A DNA stretch of 31,101 bases from Desulfobulbaceae bacterium (GCA_003517965.1 DOZO01000017.1:5922-37022), one strand, 5' to 3'. Positions 14,634 through 22,908 are shown, counted from the stretch's first letter. Program-made: numbers and translations. The notes: generated by a model from the letters alone, not told the origin.

Positions 14634-15752
14634 ATGAGATCAATGCACAGGTTTATTATATTAGGTTCGAGCTTTTTGCTGGCTACCGGAGCAACAAATG
14701 CCAGTGCGTCTGATTGTGCTTCTGTACTGAGTTCATATAACTATTATACAAGTTCTGATTGTACTTCTTATTCAAGTGATCCTTCTTGTAGTGATAGTGC
14801 TGGACAACTCGTTGCAAATCATCCTGAATGCTTCGGGGGGAGTTCAACTACCTCCCAGACCCAGATAAGTGCTACCTCGGTACAGCATTCCGCGGCGATC
14901 TCGAACGCCATTGCCGCCCGTACCCTTGGTGCTTCTCCCATGGGTCCGCAAACCGCTGGAGCTGAGGTAAAAAGCATGGCCGCCGGCGGAAAAAATGCAG
15001 CCTTTAATGTCTGGGCCAGCGGCACTATTAACAGTACCGAACAGAACTATACAAGTTCAACTAATGCAATTGTTAAAAACGATTCAGATATCCGAACAAA
15101 GGTTTTAGGTGGAGACTATGCCATCTCACCCACCATGGCCCTTGGCCTTTCCCTGGCATTTGACAGCGGTGATGGAGGTTCGGTAGCAAACCCCTTTACC
15201 AGTAAGGGGTATATTATCGCTCCTTATTTTGGCCTGCAGATTCTTAATGATCTGGCTGCAGATGTCAGCTTCGGTATCGGCCGCGGGGAAATGGACATGA
15301 CAGGCAACCTCAGCACTGACTCCGACCGGTTTTTTGCCGCAACTAATCTTTCTTACAGCAAATGGTATGACAATGCCCAGCTTACTGGCAAGCTTGGTTA
15401 TCTTCACGCCGAAGAAAAATATGAGAACACGAAGAATAATGGCGTGGAACAGGCGAGAACCGACGCCACTAACAAAATGGAACAACTGCGCGCGGGCGTA
15501 CAGGCTGGATACTGGCTGAACGGTTTTATGCCCTACCTGGGACTGACCTATGTCAATGATACACGTCGTTCTACAACTCAGATTGGCGCCACCGAAGATC
15601 CGATTGGCAGGGATGCTTTGCAATGGACAGCAGGAATAAATTTCATCTCCATTGCCAACAGTTTGACTGCTGGTCTCGCTTATTCTCAGGAACAGGGACG
15701 AACCAATCAGGATAACGATGTTATTATGGCGAATATCAACTATCGTTTCTAA
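14634..15752 (+). CDS. Outer-membrane autotransporter-type beta-barrel protein
   Basis: A 372-residue protein with signal peptide (to about residue 27). A short Ser/Tyr/Cys-rich segment with four cysteines (residues about 27-62) and a linker precede a ~250-residue autotransporter-like beta barrel. Barrel signs are alternating strands (YAISPTMALGLSLAFDSGDG, LAADVSFGIGRGEMDM, LTGKLGYLHAEEKYE) and the C-terminal aromatic end NINYRF. ATG 14634 is used because GGGAGGAG lies just upstream. The true passenger domain is missing or reduced to the cysteine-rich stretch, so it is probably an outer-membrane porin-like or anchoring barrel. It is followed after 19 bases by the lipoprotein hydrolase gene. 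Confidence 0.8.
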   Translation: MRSMHRFIILGSSFLLATGATNASASDCASVLSSYNYYTSSDCTSYSSDPSCSDSAGQLVANHPECFGGSSTTSQTQISATSVQHSAAISNAIAARTLGASPMGPQTAGAEVKSMAAGGKNAAFNVWASGTINSTEQNYTSSTNAIVKNDSDIRTKVLGGDYAISPTMALGLSLAFDSGDGGSVANPFTSKGYIIAPYFGLQILNDLAADVSFGIGRGEMDMTGNLSTDSDRFFAATNLSYSKWYDNAQLTGKLGYLHAEEKYENTKNNGVEQARTDATNKMEQLRAGVQAGYWLNGFMPYLGLTYVNDTRRSTTQIGATEDPIGRDALQWTAGINFISIANSLTAGLAYSQEQGRTNQDNDVIMANINYRF

Positions 15753-15771
15753 TCTGGAGAAAGCCATTGGT

Positions 15772-16608
15772 GTGATTACAAACAAAAAAGCTGCGCTTGT
15801 AAGTGTGGCTTTTTTGTTTGTAATCTGTGGCTGCGCATTTAACGACTCTTTCGGCGGCTCGCGAAAAAACGCGGTCAATTGGGCCTCTGACCGTGGGTTT
15901 ACCGAAAGATCATTAACCGCTGGGCCGTTTCAGCTCCTGGCGCTAACCCGCCGACGTGGTGAAAACACTGAAACTCTGACTGTCTATATCGAAGGCGATG
16001 GTGCGCCTTGGATAACACCATGGCATCCCCCTCGCGATCCTACACCGCGCAAGCCAATCGCTCTGGCCCTTGCTGCGGCTGATACTGCCGAGACTGTGAT
16101 CTATCTTGGCAGACCATGTCAATATCAGCAGGCTGACAAATTGGCTGACTGTGCCCCTATTTGGTGGATTGAACAACGCTTTGCGCTTGAGGTGCTGATG
16201 GCCTATGACGAGGTGCTTACCCAGCTAAAATCGGCCTTCGGCGCACAGCGTCTCCGCTTGGTTGGTTACTCAGGCGGAGGGGTGATCGCCGCCCTCCTGG
16301 CCGTACGACGAACAGATGTCGCGAGTCTTGTCACTGTGGCCGCGCCTCTGTCCTTAAACAAATGGGTAGCCTGGCACGACCTGACGCCGTTTGCCGAATC
16401 CACCACCGATCCTGTTGCAGAAAAGGGCCGTTTCCCCCCCGGTGTTCATTGGGCAGGAGAGAAGGATAGTATTGTACCACCAGCCATTGTCGAATATTTT
16501 GTCAAAGTAAAGGCAGGACAGACGCTGTTTACTTTGCCAGGTTATGATCATGAGTGCTGTTGGGCGCAGGAATGGCCAAGCCTGCTTACCAAGGAGAACG
16601 CAAAATGA
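15772..16608 (+). CDS. Lipoprotein alpha/beta hydrolase
   Basis: A 278-residue serine hydrolase-like lipoprotein. The signal (KKAALVSVAFLFVICGC) ends in a lipobox with lipidated C21. The nucleophile elbow is GYSGGG with S167; D232 (AGEKDSIVPP) and H260 (PGYDHECCW) complete a plausible triad. Substrate unknown. GTG 15772 is the likely start: GGAG at 15756-15759 is 12 bases upstream, somewhat far. A perfect 18-base inverted repeat (15774-15791/15808-15825) lies inside the signal-peptide codons, so translation start may be structure-controlled. The stop overlaps the caspase-like gene start (ATGA), indicating coupling. Confidence 0.8.
   Translation: MITNKKAALVSVAFLFVICGCAFNDSFGGSRKNAVNWASDRGFTERSLTAGPFQLLALTRRRGENTETLTVYIEGDGAPWITPWHPPRDPTPRKPIALALAAADTAETVIYLGRPCQYQQADKLADCAPIWWIEQRFALEVLMAYDEVLTQLKSAFGAQRLRLVGYSGGGVIAALLAVRRTDVASLVTVAAPLSLNKWVAWHDLTPFAESTTDPVAEKGRFPPGVHWAGEKDSIVPPAIVEYFVKVKAGQTLFTLPGYDHECCWAQEWPSLLTKENAK
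15774..15825 (+). repeat. Perfect 18-bp inverted repeat inside signal-peptide codons
   Basis: GATTACAAACAAAAAAGC at 15774-15791 is mirrored exactly by GCTTTTTTGTTTGTAATC at 15808-15825. The 16-base loop can extend the stem with G-U pairs (TGCGC.. with ..GTGTG). The structure begins two bases after the presumed GTG start. It could act as an mRNA hairpin over the start region, or as a terminator-like structure for the preceding barrel gene, since the right arm contains T6. Confidence 0.85.
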
Positions 16609-17762
16609 CATCAACAAGACCCCTCATTGTTGTTCTGTTAACTTTATTGTCAACTCCTGCCATAGCGCAGATGCCGATGCGACCTCCCCCTTTTGCCGGC
16701 GGCGTACCGGGCCTGGCCCAGATGCAATCCATCATTCTCCAGCGCCATCAGGCGCGTACCCTGCTTTACCGTGAAGCGATTGAAGAACTCAAAAAAAATC
16801 CGGCGGCGGCTGATGTCAAAGAATGTCCTGCTGGTGAACCAGTAGCCGACGAGGTTTGTATTCGCACCCAGAAAAAAGTGGCGTCACCCCCTCAAGCACA
16901 AGAAACCCACCCGGCACAACTAATAATCACTGCAAAATCTGAACCGGAAAAAAAGACAGCAAGCTCCCACGAAGAAGTCAAGATGCCTTCTACCGTTAAC
17001 CTGCCGTCAGTAGCAGCAAAAATCTCCCAGCCGCCCCCCGTGCTGTCGCGTAAGGTTGCCGTGCTGTTTGGCAACAACGCTTACCCCAAGCCGATCCCTG
17101 CCTTAGAAACTCCTATTGCCGACGTACAGGCGATAGGGCGTGTTCTTCAGGAACGTTTCGGCTATGAAGTGCGGGTGGTGAAAGATGCCAAAAAGGCTGA
17201 TATGGTTGGCGAGCTGAATAAAATCGCCGCAGAAATATCCCCTGATGACAGTGTTCTGGTGTTTTATGCCGGACACGGCTATTTAATGGATGACACCAAG
17301 ATGGGGTACTGGATACCAGTGGATGGCTCGACAAAAAGTCCGGCAAACTGGATTTCCAACACAGACATTTCTAAATTTTTAAAAAATATTCTGGCAAAAC
17401 AACTGATTATGATTTCGGACAGCTGTTTTTCCGGCTCCCTTACCAGAGAAGAAAAGATGTCGACCTCTGCAGGCAAGGTTGATCGCAACAAAATTATGGA
17501 TAAACGGTCTGTACTCGCCATGTCCTCTGGCGGCGAAGAGCCGGTATCAGACGAGGGAAAGGAAGGCCATTCCATCTTCGCCTGGAGTTTGATTAATGTG
17601 ATCAAGGCGAGCGTGGCTTCAACCCCCGGAGTGCAAATATTTCAGGTGGTCAAGGGAAACGTGGTAAAAGATTATCCCCAAGAGCCTCAATATGGTGCGG
17701 TGTTGTCCGCTGGCCACATGGAGGGAGGTGAATACCTGTTTGAAACTTCTGCAACCCGATAA
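16605..17762 (+). CDS. Exported caspase-like peptidase (C14 family)
   Basis: A 385-residue protein with signal peptide (ends PAIA, residue 21), a long proline/lysine-rich linker (about 85-148) and a caspase-like p20 domain from about residue 149. The catalytic dyad is intact: H224 in YAGHGY and C274 in SDSCFSGS. D272 two residues before the cysteine is usual in metacaspase/orthocaspase relatives, which cleave after Arg or Lys. GNNAYPKPIPALETPIADVQ matches the usual start of the fold. ATG 16605 follows AAGGAG at 16591-16596 and overlaps the hydrolase stop. Location in the periplasm or outside the cell is implied by the signal peptide. FecR-like and cyclase genes follow. Confidence 0.9.
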   Translation: MTSTRPLIVVLLTLLSTPAIAQMPMRPPPFAGGVPGLAQMQSIILQRHQARTLLYREAIEELKKNPAAADVKECPAGEPVADEVCIRTQKKVASPPQAQETHPAQLIITAKSEPEKKTASSHEEVKMPSTVNLPSVAAKISQPPPVLSRKVAVLFGNNAYPKPIPALETPIADVQAIGRVLQERFGYEVRVVKDAKKADMVGELNKIAAEISPDDSVLVFYAGHGYLMDDTKMGYWIPVDGSTKSPANWISNTDISKFLKNILAKQLIMISDSCFSGSLTREEKMSTSAGKVDRNKIMDKRSVLAMSSGGEEPVSDEGKEGHSIFAWSLINVIKASVASTPGVQIFQVVKGNVVKDYPQEPQYGAVLSAGHMEGGEYLFETSATR

Positions 17763-17792
17763 GTAGTGGGGTACAATTGTAGGGAGAATCTT

Positions 17793-18440
17793 ATGTCTAT
17801 TATCTGCAAAGGACTGATAGCCTTTTTACTGCTGTTTCCCTCTGCCACCTGGGCGGCGGAATCAGCCTTGATAACAGCCGTGAAGGGTGCGGTTTGGGTG
17901 GAAGACGCCAAACATGAACATATCGCTCTGCGGACCTTCATCAAGCTGCATGAGGGCGATAATCTGCAACTTGGAGAAAACGCGAGCCTGCAGCTAATCT
18001 ATTTCAAAAGTGCTAATCAGGAGACTTGGCTGGGCCCAGGAAACATTGTAATCGGCGAAGACAAAAGCAAGGCGATAACGACGCAACTGCAGCCACAGAT
18101 AAAGCACTTATCCACTCAATTTACTACCCAACTTGCCAAGACCCCGACCACAGACAGCCGAGGCAAAATAGCGGTTGTCCGCACCCGGGCCTTTGGTCCG
18201 TCAGCAAATATTGAGCAGGTGAAGCGCACCTATATAGATATGTGCGCCAAAAGCGAAGCAAATGATCGCAACCCAGAACTATATTTGTTGTCGGCCTATT
18301 TTGAGATTAAGGAATACGAACTGGTGCGCGAAACATTAACTCAACTTGAGGCCCGTTACCCTGATTATCCGGAAGTCAAGCTTCTGAAATCCCTCTACGC
18401 CAAGGCGATCAACAACGCCAAAATGGCGGCCAAGCAATAA
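17793..18440 (+). CDS. FecR-like periplasmic protein with TPR-like tail
   Basis: A 215-residue exported protein. The signal peptide ends TWAAE. The FecR-like domain (about residues 23-115) shows VKGAVWVEDAKHEHIALRTF, LHEGDNLQLGENASLQLIYF and WLGPGNIVIG, the order seen in FecR sensor/scaffold domains. The C-terminal part (about 145-215) is helical and TPR-like (NPELYLLSAYFEIKEYELVR). ATG 17793 follows AGGGAGAA. It is paralogous to the protein at 20326; the two flank the CHASE2 cyclase gene. Unlike classical FecR there is no adjacent ECF sigma factor and no membrane anchor, so it probably detects or scaffolds something in the periplasm. Confidence 0.75.
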   Translation: MSIICKGLIAFLLLFPSATWAAESALITAVKGAVWVEDAKHEHIALRTFIKLHEGDNLQLGENASLQLIYFKSANQETWLGPGNIVIGEDKSKAITTQLQPQIKHLSTQFTTQLAKTPTTDSRGKIAVVRTRAFGPSANIEQVKRTYIDMCAKSEANDRNPELYLLSAYFEIKEYELVRETLTQLEARYPDYPEVKLLKSLYAKAINNAKMAAKQ

Positions 18441-18464
18441 GCTTTGCCTGTTTACATAACGGCC

Positions 18465-20225
18465 ATGTTTTTAAAATCAAAAACCCACTTGCTGCTATTT
18501 TTAGCTTTTCTCGCTCTGGGATCAGCCATACAGTTTTCTCACGCTCTTGACTGGGTTGACCGAAAAATACTTGACCAGCAATTCTCCCTGCTTCGCAAAT
18601 ACCGACCACAACCACTCAATAATGACGTCGTAATAGTTGGTATTGACGAAAAAACGTTTGCGACCTTTAAAGAACCATTTGCCCTGTGGCACCCGTATCT
18701 TGGCAAATTCCTGCGCGCGATGGCTTTGGCCAGACCCTCTGCCTTAGGACTGGACATTGTCTTACCCAAGCATTCCTACCATTTTCTGCTTCCTCAGTAT
18801 GACCAATCCCTTCTGTTGGGTCTGATAGCTATAAAACCGGTGGCCCCGGTTTTTCTGGCCCAGAATATGGATCCTGATGGGAAGTTCAACCAGATATTTG
18901 CTCCCTATATCTCGATTGTCGGAAAAAACAGCCTTGCCTCGGTGATGGTGTGCCTCGACGATGATGGCACCGCCCGCAGTCTTGATCCTTATTCATGTCC
19001 ACAACTTGCCCAAGTCCCAACCATGTCCGGTAAAATGGCGCACCAGATTGGCGTGCAGCGCGAGAATACTGGTTTGATTGATTTTTCGGTGGGGGCATCA
19101 TTTGATTATGTCCCTTTTGGTGAGGTGCTGGACTGGTTTGATCAGCACAACGAACAGCAGCTTGCCACTCTTTTCCGTGATAAACTGGTACTGCTGGGGG
19201 TTATTCTGCCCTACGAGGATCGTTTGACTATGCCGGTCGCTCTTTTACGAGATGCGCCAACAGCTCGTGCAGTTCCTGGTGTGCTGCTCCATGCCCAAGC
19301 GCTGCGTTCCCTGATGGCGAAAGGTATGATCCACCCTGCTCCGCAATACTATCTTTTTTTTCTGGTAGGCGGCGCCGCCCTGTTCTGGTTTGGCGGCAAT
19401 GGTTTTAAAAAAGGCTCGGCATTCGCCATTTTTCCATTGGTCATGCTGGGTGTTTCTTTTTGGTTACTCAGCAAAAGTTTGTACTTTCCGGTTTCCAGCA
19501 TTATTGGCAGCGGCGCACTTGCTTTCGCCAGTCGGCTCAGCCTGGACACTATTTTACAGATCAGGGAAAAACGTTTCATCCGGGATGCTTTTTCCAGCTA
19601 TGTTAGTCCGCATATCCTCAAGGAAATCGTTGCGGGACGTTTATCCCAAAATCTTGGCGGCACACGCCGCAAAGTCTGCGTGCTGTTTTCCGATATCCGC
19701 AATTTTACCACCCGCAGTGAAGGTCTGGCCCCGGAAAAACTTATTGGGTTGCTCAATGAATACTTTTCTGAAATGACTCAGGCGATCCACAATCACGAAG
19801 GGACAGTGGATAAATTTATCGGGGATGGAATGATGGCTTTTTTCGGTGCCCCAAATGATCTTGATTGTCCGGAAATAAATGCAATTAAGGCCGCGCAGGA
19901 GATGCTTGCCCGCCTTAACATAGTAAATGACAGCCTGCAATCACGTGGGATAGAACCTATTGCCATAGGCATCGGCTTACATGCCGGTGAAGTGGTAATC
20001 GGTCATGTAGGCTCAGCCACCCGCCACGAGTATACCGCCATCGGAGATGTCGTCAATACCGCGTCTCGACTCGAAGGCCTGACAAAAGAATTAAAATACC
20101 CCATCATCTGTTCCGCTCAGGTTGCAAAAGTGGTAGGATATACGTATAAGTTGACAGACCTTGGAAATCACGCAGTAAAAGGACATTCCGCAGTTCATGT
20201 ATATGGCGGTAATCCAGGTGCATAA
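18465..20225 (+). CDS. CHASE2-domain class III adenylate/guanylate cyclase
   Basis: A 586-residue membrane receptor enzyme making a cyclic nucleotide. An N-terminal membrane segment is followed by an extracytoplasmic CHASE2 domain (about residues 25-290: DQQFSLLRKYRP, VVIVGIDEKTF, GLDIVLP). A set of C-terminal membrane segments (about 295-365) and a cytoplasmic catalytic domain (about 402-580) follow. Metal-binding aspartates lie in LFSDIRNFT and FIGDGMMAFFG; a substrate-selecting lysine precedes the latter (DKFIGD), and EYTAIGDVVNTASRLEG carries the catalytic N and R. The lysine fits ATP rather than GTP. ATG 18465 is assumed; TTG 18444 is possible, and neither has a good Shine-Dalgarno sequence. 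It sits between two FecR-like genes, suggesting envelope sensing. Confidence 0.9.
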   Translation: MFLKSKTHLLLFLAFLALGSAIQFSHALDWVDRKILDQQFSLLRKYRPQPLNNDVVIVGIDEKTFATFKEPFALWHPYLGKFLRAMALARPSALGLDIVLPKHSYHFLLPQYDQSLLLGLIAIKPVAPVFLAQNMDPDGKFNQIFAPYISIVGKNSLASVMVCLDDDGTARSLDPYSCPQLAQVPTMSGKMAHQIGVQRENTGLIDFSVGASFDYVPFGEVLDWFDQHNEQQLATLFRDKLVLLGVILPYEDRLTMPVALLRDAPTARAVPGVLLHAQALRSLMAKGMIHPAPQYYLFFLVGGAALFWFGGNGFKKGSAFAIFPLVMLGVSFWLLSKSLYFPVSSIIGSGALAFASRLSLDTILQIREKRFIRDAFSSYVSPHILKEIVAGRLSQNLGGTRRKVCVLFSDIRNFTTRSEGLAPEKLIGLLNEYFSEMTQAIHNHEGTVDKFIGDGMMAFFGAPNDLDCPEINAIKAAQEMLARLNIVNDSLQSRGIEPIAIGIGLHAGEVVIGHVGSATRHEYTAIGDVVNTASRLEGLTKELKYPIICSAQVAKVVGYTYKLTDLGNHAVKGHSAVHVYGGNPGA

Positions 20226-20325
20226 CTATCCGGCTTGGACCCGAAAATCAAGATCATTCTCGAGTTGTAGCTGCAAAGCGATACGATTGGACAGTTTCCC
20301 GTCGCAAACATAAAGGAGGCTTGTA

Positions 20326-21219
20326 ATGTTTAAAAAAAATCTTGTGAAATCTCCGCTTGTTACCAGAAAAGGTTTTTTAGTTTTATTGCTGTTTCTGGCC
20401 TTTGCACCAGGCATCGCCATGGCAGCCGAACCGGTCGCAATGGTTACCGATGTAAAAGGAGCTGTTAGATTAAAACTCAATCAACAGACTAAACCGCTTG
20501 CTGTGCTAACCTATCTTGCGCCAGACGCTGAAATCGAGCTGGATAAGGGTGCGCATGTCGTGATGACCTATTTTTCCCAGGCGACTGAATACACCTTCAA
20601 AGGCCCCGCAAGGATCGCTATCCAGGTAGACAGTGCCAAGGCGATTACCGGAACGGGCGAACTGCGGAAGCTGGATAATGAGAAAAGCGCCACGGTAAAG
20701 AAATTTATCCAAACCGCAAGGGTAACCCAAGCAACCATGGCCATGCGCAGCCTGCCTACCATTAAACCAAACCTGCAATCACCACTGAACAGCAAGATCA
20801 GTAGCTCTAATCCGACCTTCAGATGGAAAGCCATTGAAGACACGGCCAAATACCAGCTGATCCTGACGGATAATCTCGGCGCAGTGGTTTATGATACCTC
20901 AGTTGAAACGAACAGTTGGCAAATCCCAGGGGCCAGCACTCTTAAGCGTGGCATCCCTTATGCGTGGAAAGTGACCGCTATGATGAAATCTGGCGAAAAT
21001 TACTCGTCAAATCAAAGCAATTTTACCATAGCGCACGAAGATGAGATCAAAAATATCGAAGCCAGACGTCCTGCGGCGGATGCCTCTTTTTCAGACAGGG
21101 TCGTATATGCGGTGTATCTTGAAACCGAGGGCTTTTATGAAGCAGCTCTGGGGCGATGGCAAGAGCTTAGCAAAGAACGGCCCGATGACGCCAACCTTCG
21201 AAAACGCGGGAAACAGTAA
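20326..21219 (+). CDS. FecR-like protein with Ig/fibronectin-like domain
   Basis: A 297-residue exported protein starting at ATG 20326 behind AAAGGAGG. The signal peptide ends about residue 33 (IAMAAE). The FecR-like domain (about 34-125) parallels the 17793 protein: VTDVKGAVRLKL, LAPDAEIELDKGAHVVMTYF, TFKGPARIAI. It is followed by a beta-sandwich-like stretch (about 145-240: LQSPLNSKISSSNPTFRWKA, KYQLILTDNLG, YAWKVTAMM) and a short helical C-terminus. The last gene of the surface/signalling cluster; it converges with the minus-strand YkgJ-type gene. Partner unknown. Confidence 0.75.
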   Translation: MFKKNLVKSPLVTRKGFLVLLLFLAFAPGIAMAAEPVAMVTDVKGAVRLKLNQQTKPLAVLTYLAPDAEIELDKGAHVVMTYFSQATEYTFKGPARIAIQVDSAKAITGTGELRKLDNEKSATVKKFIQTARVTQATMAMRSLPTIKPNLQSPLNSKISSSNPTFRWKAIEDTAKYQLILTDNLGAVVYDTSVETNSWQIPGASTLKRGIPYAWKVTAMMKSGENYSSNQSNFTIAHEDEIKNIEARRPAADASFSDRVVYAVYLETEGFYEAALGRWQELSKERPDDANLRKRGKQ

Positions 21220-21295
21220 ACACCATTCAGCAAGAATGTCGTTCCATTACCTTTTGCAAAGAGAGTCGGGCCAGGAGTGAATTAGCTATGTTGTA

Positions 21296-21424
21296 TCAGG
21301 AATTCTCGGAGGCAGAAAATTCTTGAGCTGATTTGTCCATCGTCCGACTGTTGGCAACATAAGATGGCGTGACATAGCGGCCATGTTTGTTTAATTCGGA
21401 GCGGAAATCAGCGAAAGAGAAGGT
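21296..21424 (-). other. In-frame 42-codon extension beyond the YkgJ-type stop
   Basis: Directly after the TAA (21425-21427) of the minus-strand gene, the same frame stays open for 42 codons to TGA at 21296-21298. The translation begins TFSFADFRSELNKHGRYVTP and ends SASENS, which looks protein-like. It may be a decayed C-terminus, a remnant of another gene, or chance; an open run of this length is not rare. The rest of 21220-21424 shows no gene or clear terminator. Confidence 0.3.
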
Positions 21425-22390
21425 TTACTTTTCCTCGCCCTGTTTTTGTATTTCGATTTTCTTCTTAAGCAAGTCATGGTCGCGGCGCAGGGCTTCATAG
21501 GTTTCCATGGCCTGATTTTCCACCTCGCCCTGATTGTTCTTGTTCTGTTCCACTCGTTCCTTGATTTTTTCGGCTTTTATTATCAGATCCTTGGTCCCGA
21601 AGATGGAAGAGGCAAGATATTTGCAGGAAAATTTCATCAGGGCGATGTCGTCGGTTTTTATTTTCGCCAGGGTCTCCTCGTCAACTTCATAGGTGGCCAG
21701 GAAAGAGCTGTTGAAAACAAAATCCCTGAATTTGTCAAGATCGGTGCTGGCCAGGAAAAACATCTTCTGGGCTGGTTCACTCAAGGTTGCTTGCAAGCCG
21801 AAGGATTTGCGTCGCATGACGATTTCCATCCATTCTCGGTTCATTTCATCTGACTCGTCAATTCCCTGATCCGCTCGCCACTCGCGGATAGTCTGCTTGT
21901 TGTCCTCTTCGTGCCCTTTGCAGTATGGTTCTTTGACGAGGAAATAAAATTCCTCCGCCGCAGTTCCTTCATTTCCCGCCGCATGGAAATAAGACATCCC
22001 CACCGGATAATAACGGCAGGTTGTTGGCCGATAAGGATAGATGGTGCAGCCTTTTTCCGTGACAAAAGGGCAGCGGCCATTTTCGTCGAGATGAATTTTA
22101 ACTCCGGGAAGATCTGTCTTTTCAAGATAGACCGGGGTGGTGAAACGAAGGAGAAATTCTTCGGCGGACAGGTTTAGCGGCCGTCTGATGCGCAGGATAT
22201 CATAAGGGGTCAGAATAATATTAATATTGCCGCAGCAGTTGGTAAAACAGGCAACTCCTGGGTGGCAACGGAATTTCAGGGTGCTGTCAGCCGTGAGTTT
22301 GGCGGGCATGATATTGCTTGGATTGTTGTCTGGAGCAAACAAGGATTTGTTAAAGGAATTGGATTGTGGTGTTTGTTCTGACTTGCTCAT
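21425..22390 (-). CDS. YkgJ family cysteine-cluster protein
   Basis: A 321-residue cytoplasmic protein with the YkgJ/UPF0153 cysteine cluster, thought to bind zinc or an Fe-S centre. Cysteines: C42, C48, C52, C53 (CHPGVACFTNCCG) and C107, C115, C125 (CPFVTEKGCTIYPYRPTTCR). The C-terminal ~60 residues are charged and probably coiled coil. ATG at 22390 is chosen over the in-frame TTG at 22405 because GAAGG lies nine bases upstream of it. It points away from aprB and shares the 518-base gap with it. Molecular role of the family is unknown. Confidence 0.82.
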   Translation of the reverse strand: MSKSEQTPQSNSFNKSLFAPDNNPSNIMPAKLTADSTLKFRCHPGVACFTNCCGNINIILTPYDILRIRRPLNLSAEEFLLRFTTPVYLEKTDLPGVKIHLDENGRCPFVTEKGCTIYPYRPTTCRYYPVGMSYFHAAGNEGTAAEEFYFLVKEPYCKGHEEDNKQTIREWRADQGIDESDEMNREWMEIVMRRKSFGLQATLSEPAQKMFFLASTDLDKFRDFVFNSSFLATYEVDEETLAKIKTDDIALMKFSCKYLASSIFGTKDLIIKAEKIKERVEQNKNNQGEVENQAMETYEALRRDHDLLKKKIEIQKQGEEK

Positions 22391-22908
22391 AATAGAGACC
22401 TTCAATAAATGTGTTATTGGGGCAGAAGAAGTGACCGCATTGTTACGGACAGAATCCTAAAAGGCATGACTTGTGGTTTTAAGGAGAGGAAATCTCTCCT
22501 CTTATTTATGCTATTTTAACCAGTTGTCTCGACAATTTGTGATGCGGTAAAGGGCGATTTTGGCCACACAGTAACCACGAGAGTGCTTGGTGTCAAATTC
22601 ATTTCTGCAGAGAAAAGCTGAGAGTCGGTAAGCAAGAGGGGAATGGGGGATAAAGAGGCTGGGATCCAGGCCTGCGGGAGAAGATATACTAAGTTTTTTT
22701 CTTGACTTTTATCAGGTGAGAAATTATACACACCAAGTGTTATTGTAAATGAGCGGGTCTTCAGTTTTGTGTAAAGAGAAGAAAAAATACGTGTAATTGA
22801 CCGCTTGGATGTGTGGCGGGAGAATAAATAGGTTGTCTTTGATAAGGTTAACGCGAATTTCGCAAGATCGGAGTTCGGAAAATTCAATCCAAGTGAGGAG
22901 GTTAGTGA
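22391..22908. other. 518-base divergent intergenic region before aprB
   Basis: No gene is supported here; the open frames are shadows. Contents seen: a hairpin AGGAGAG/CTCTCCT (22482-22488, 22494-22500) followed by an A/T-rich stretch, a short palindrome TTGTC-TC-GACAA (22524-22535), and the apr promoter (22702-22730). The likely transcript start is near 22737, giving an aprB leader of about 170 bases with no recognised riboswitch. Confidence 0.6.
22702..22730 (+). promoter_or_regulatory. Putative sigma-70 promoter of aprBA
   Basis: TTGACT at 22702-22707 and TATACA at 22725-22730 are separated by exactly 17 bases. Both boxes are close to consensus, as expected for a very highly expressed sulfate-respiration operon. 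Confidence 0.72.

Noticed and set aside
15126..15878. 250-codon minus-strand frame with a hydrophobic VITNKKA...AFLFVIT segment
   Set aside because: The signal-like peptide is produced by the perfect inverted repeat at 15774-15825, and the rest is opposite the beta-barrel gene.
22537..22550. TTGTGA half-site before aprB as a possible Rex/HcpR operator
   Set aside because: No matching TCACAA partner at the needed spacing is present.
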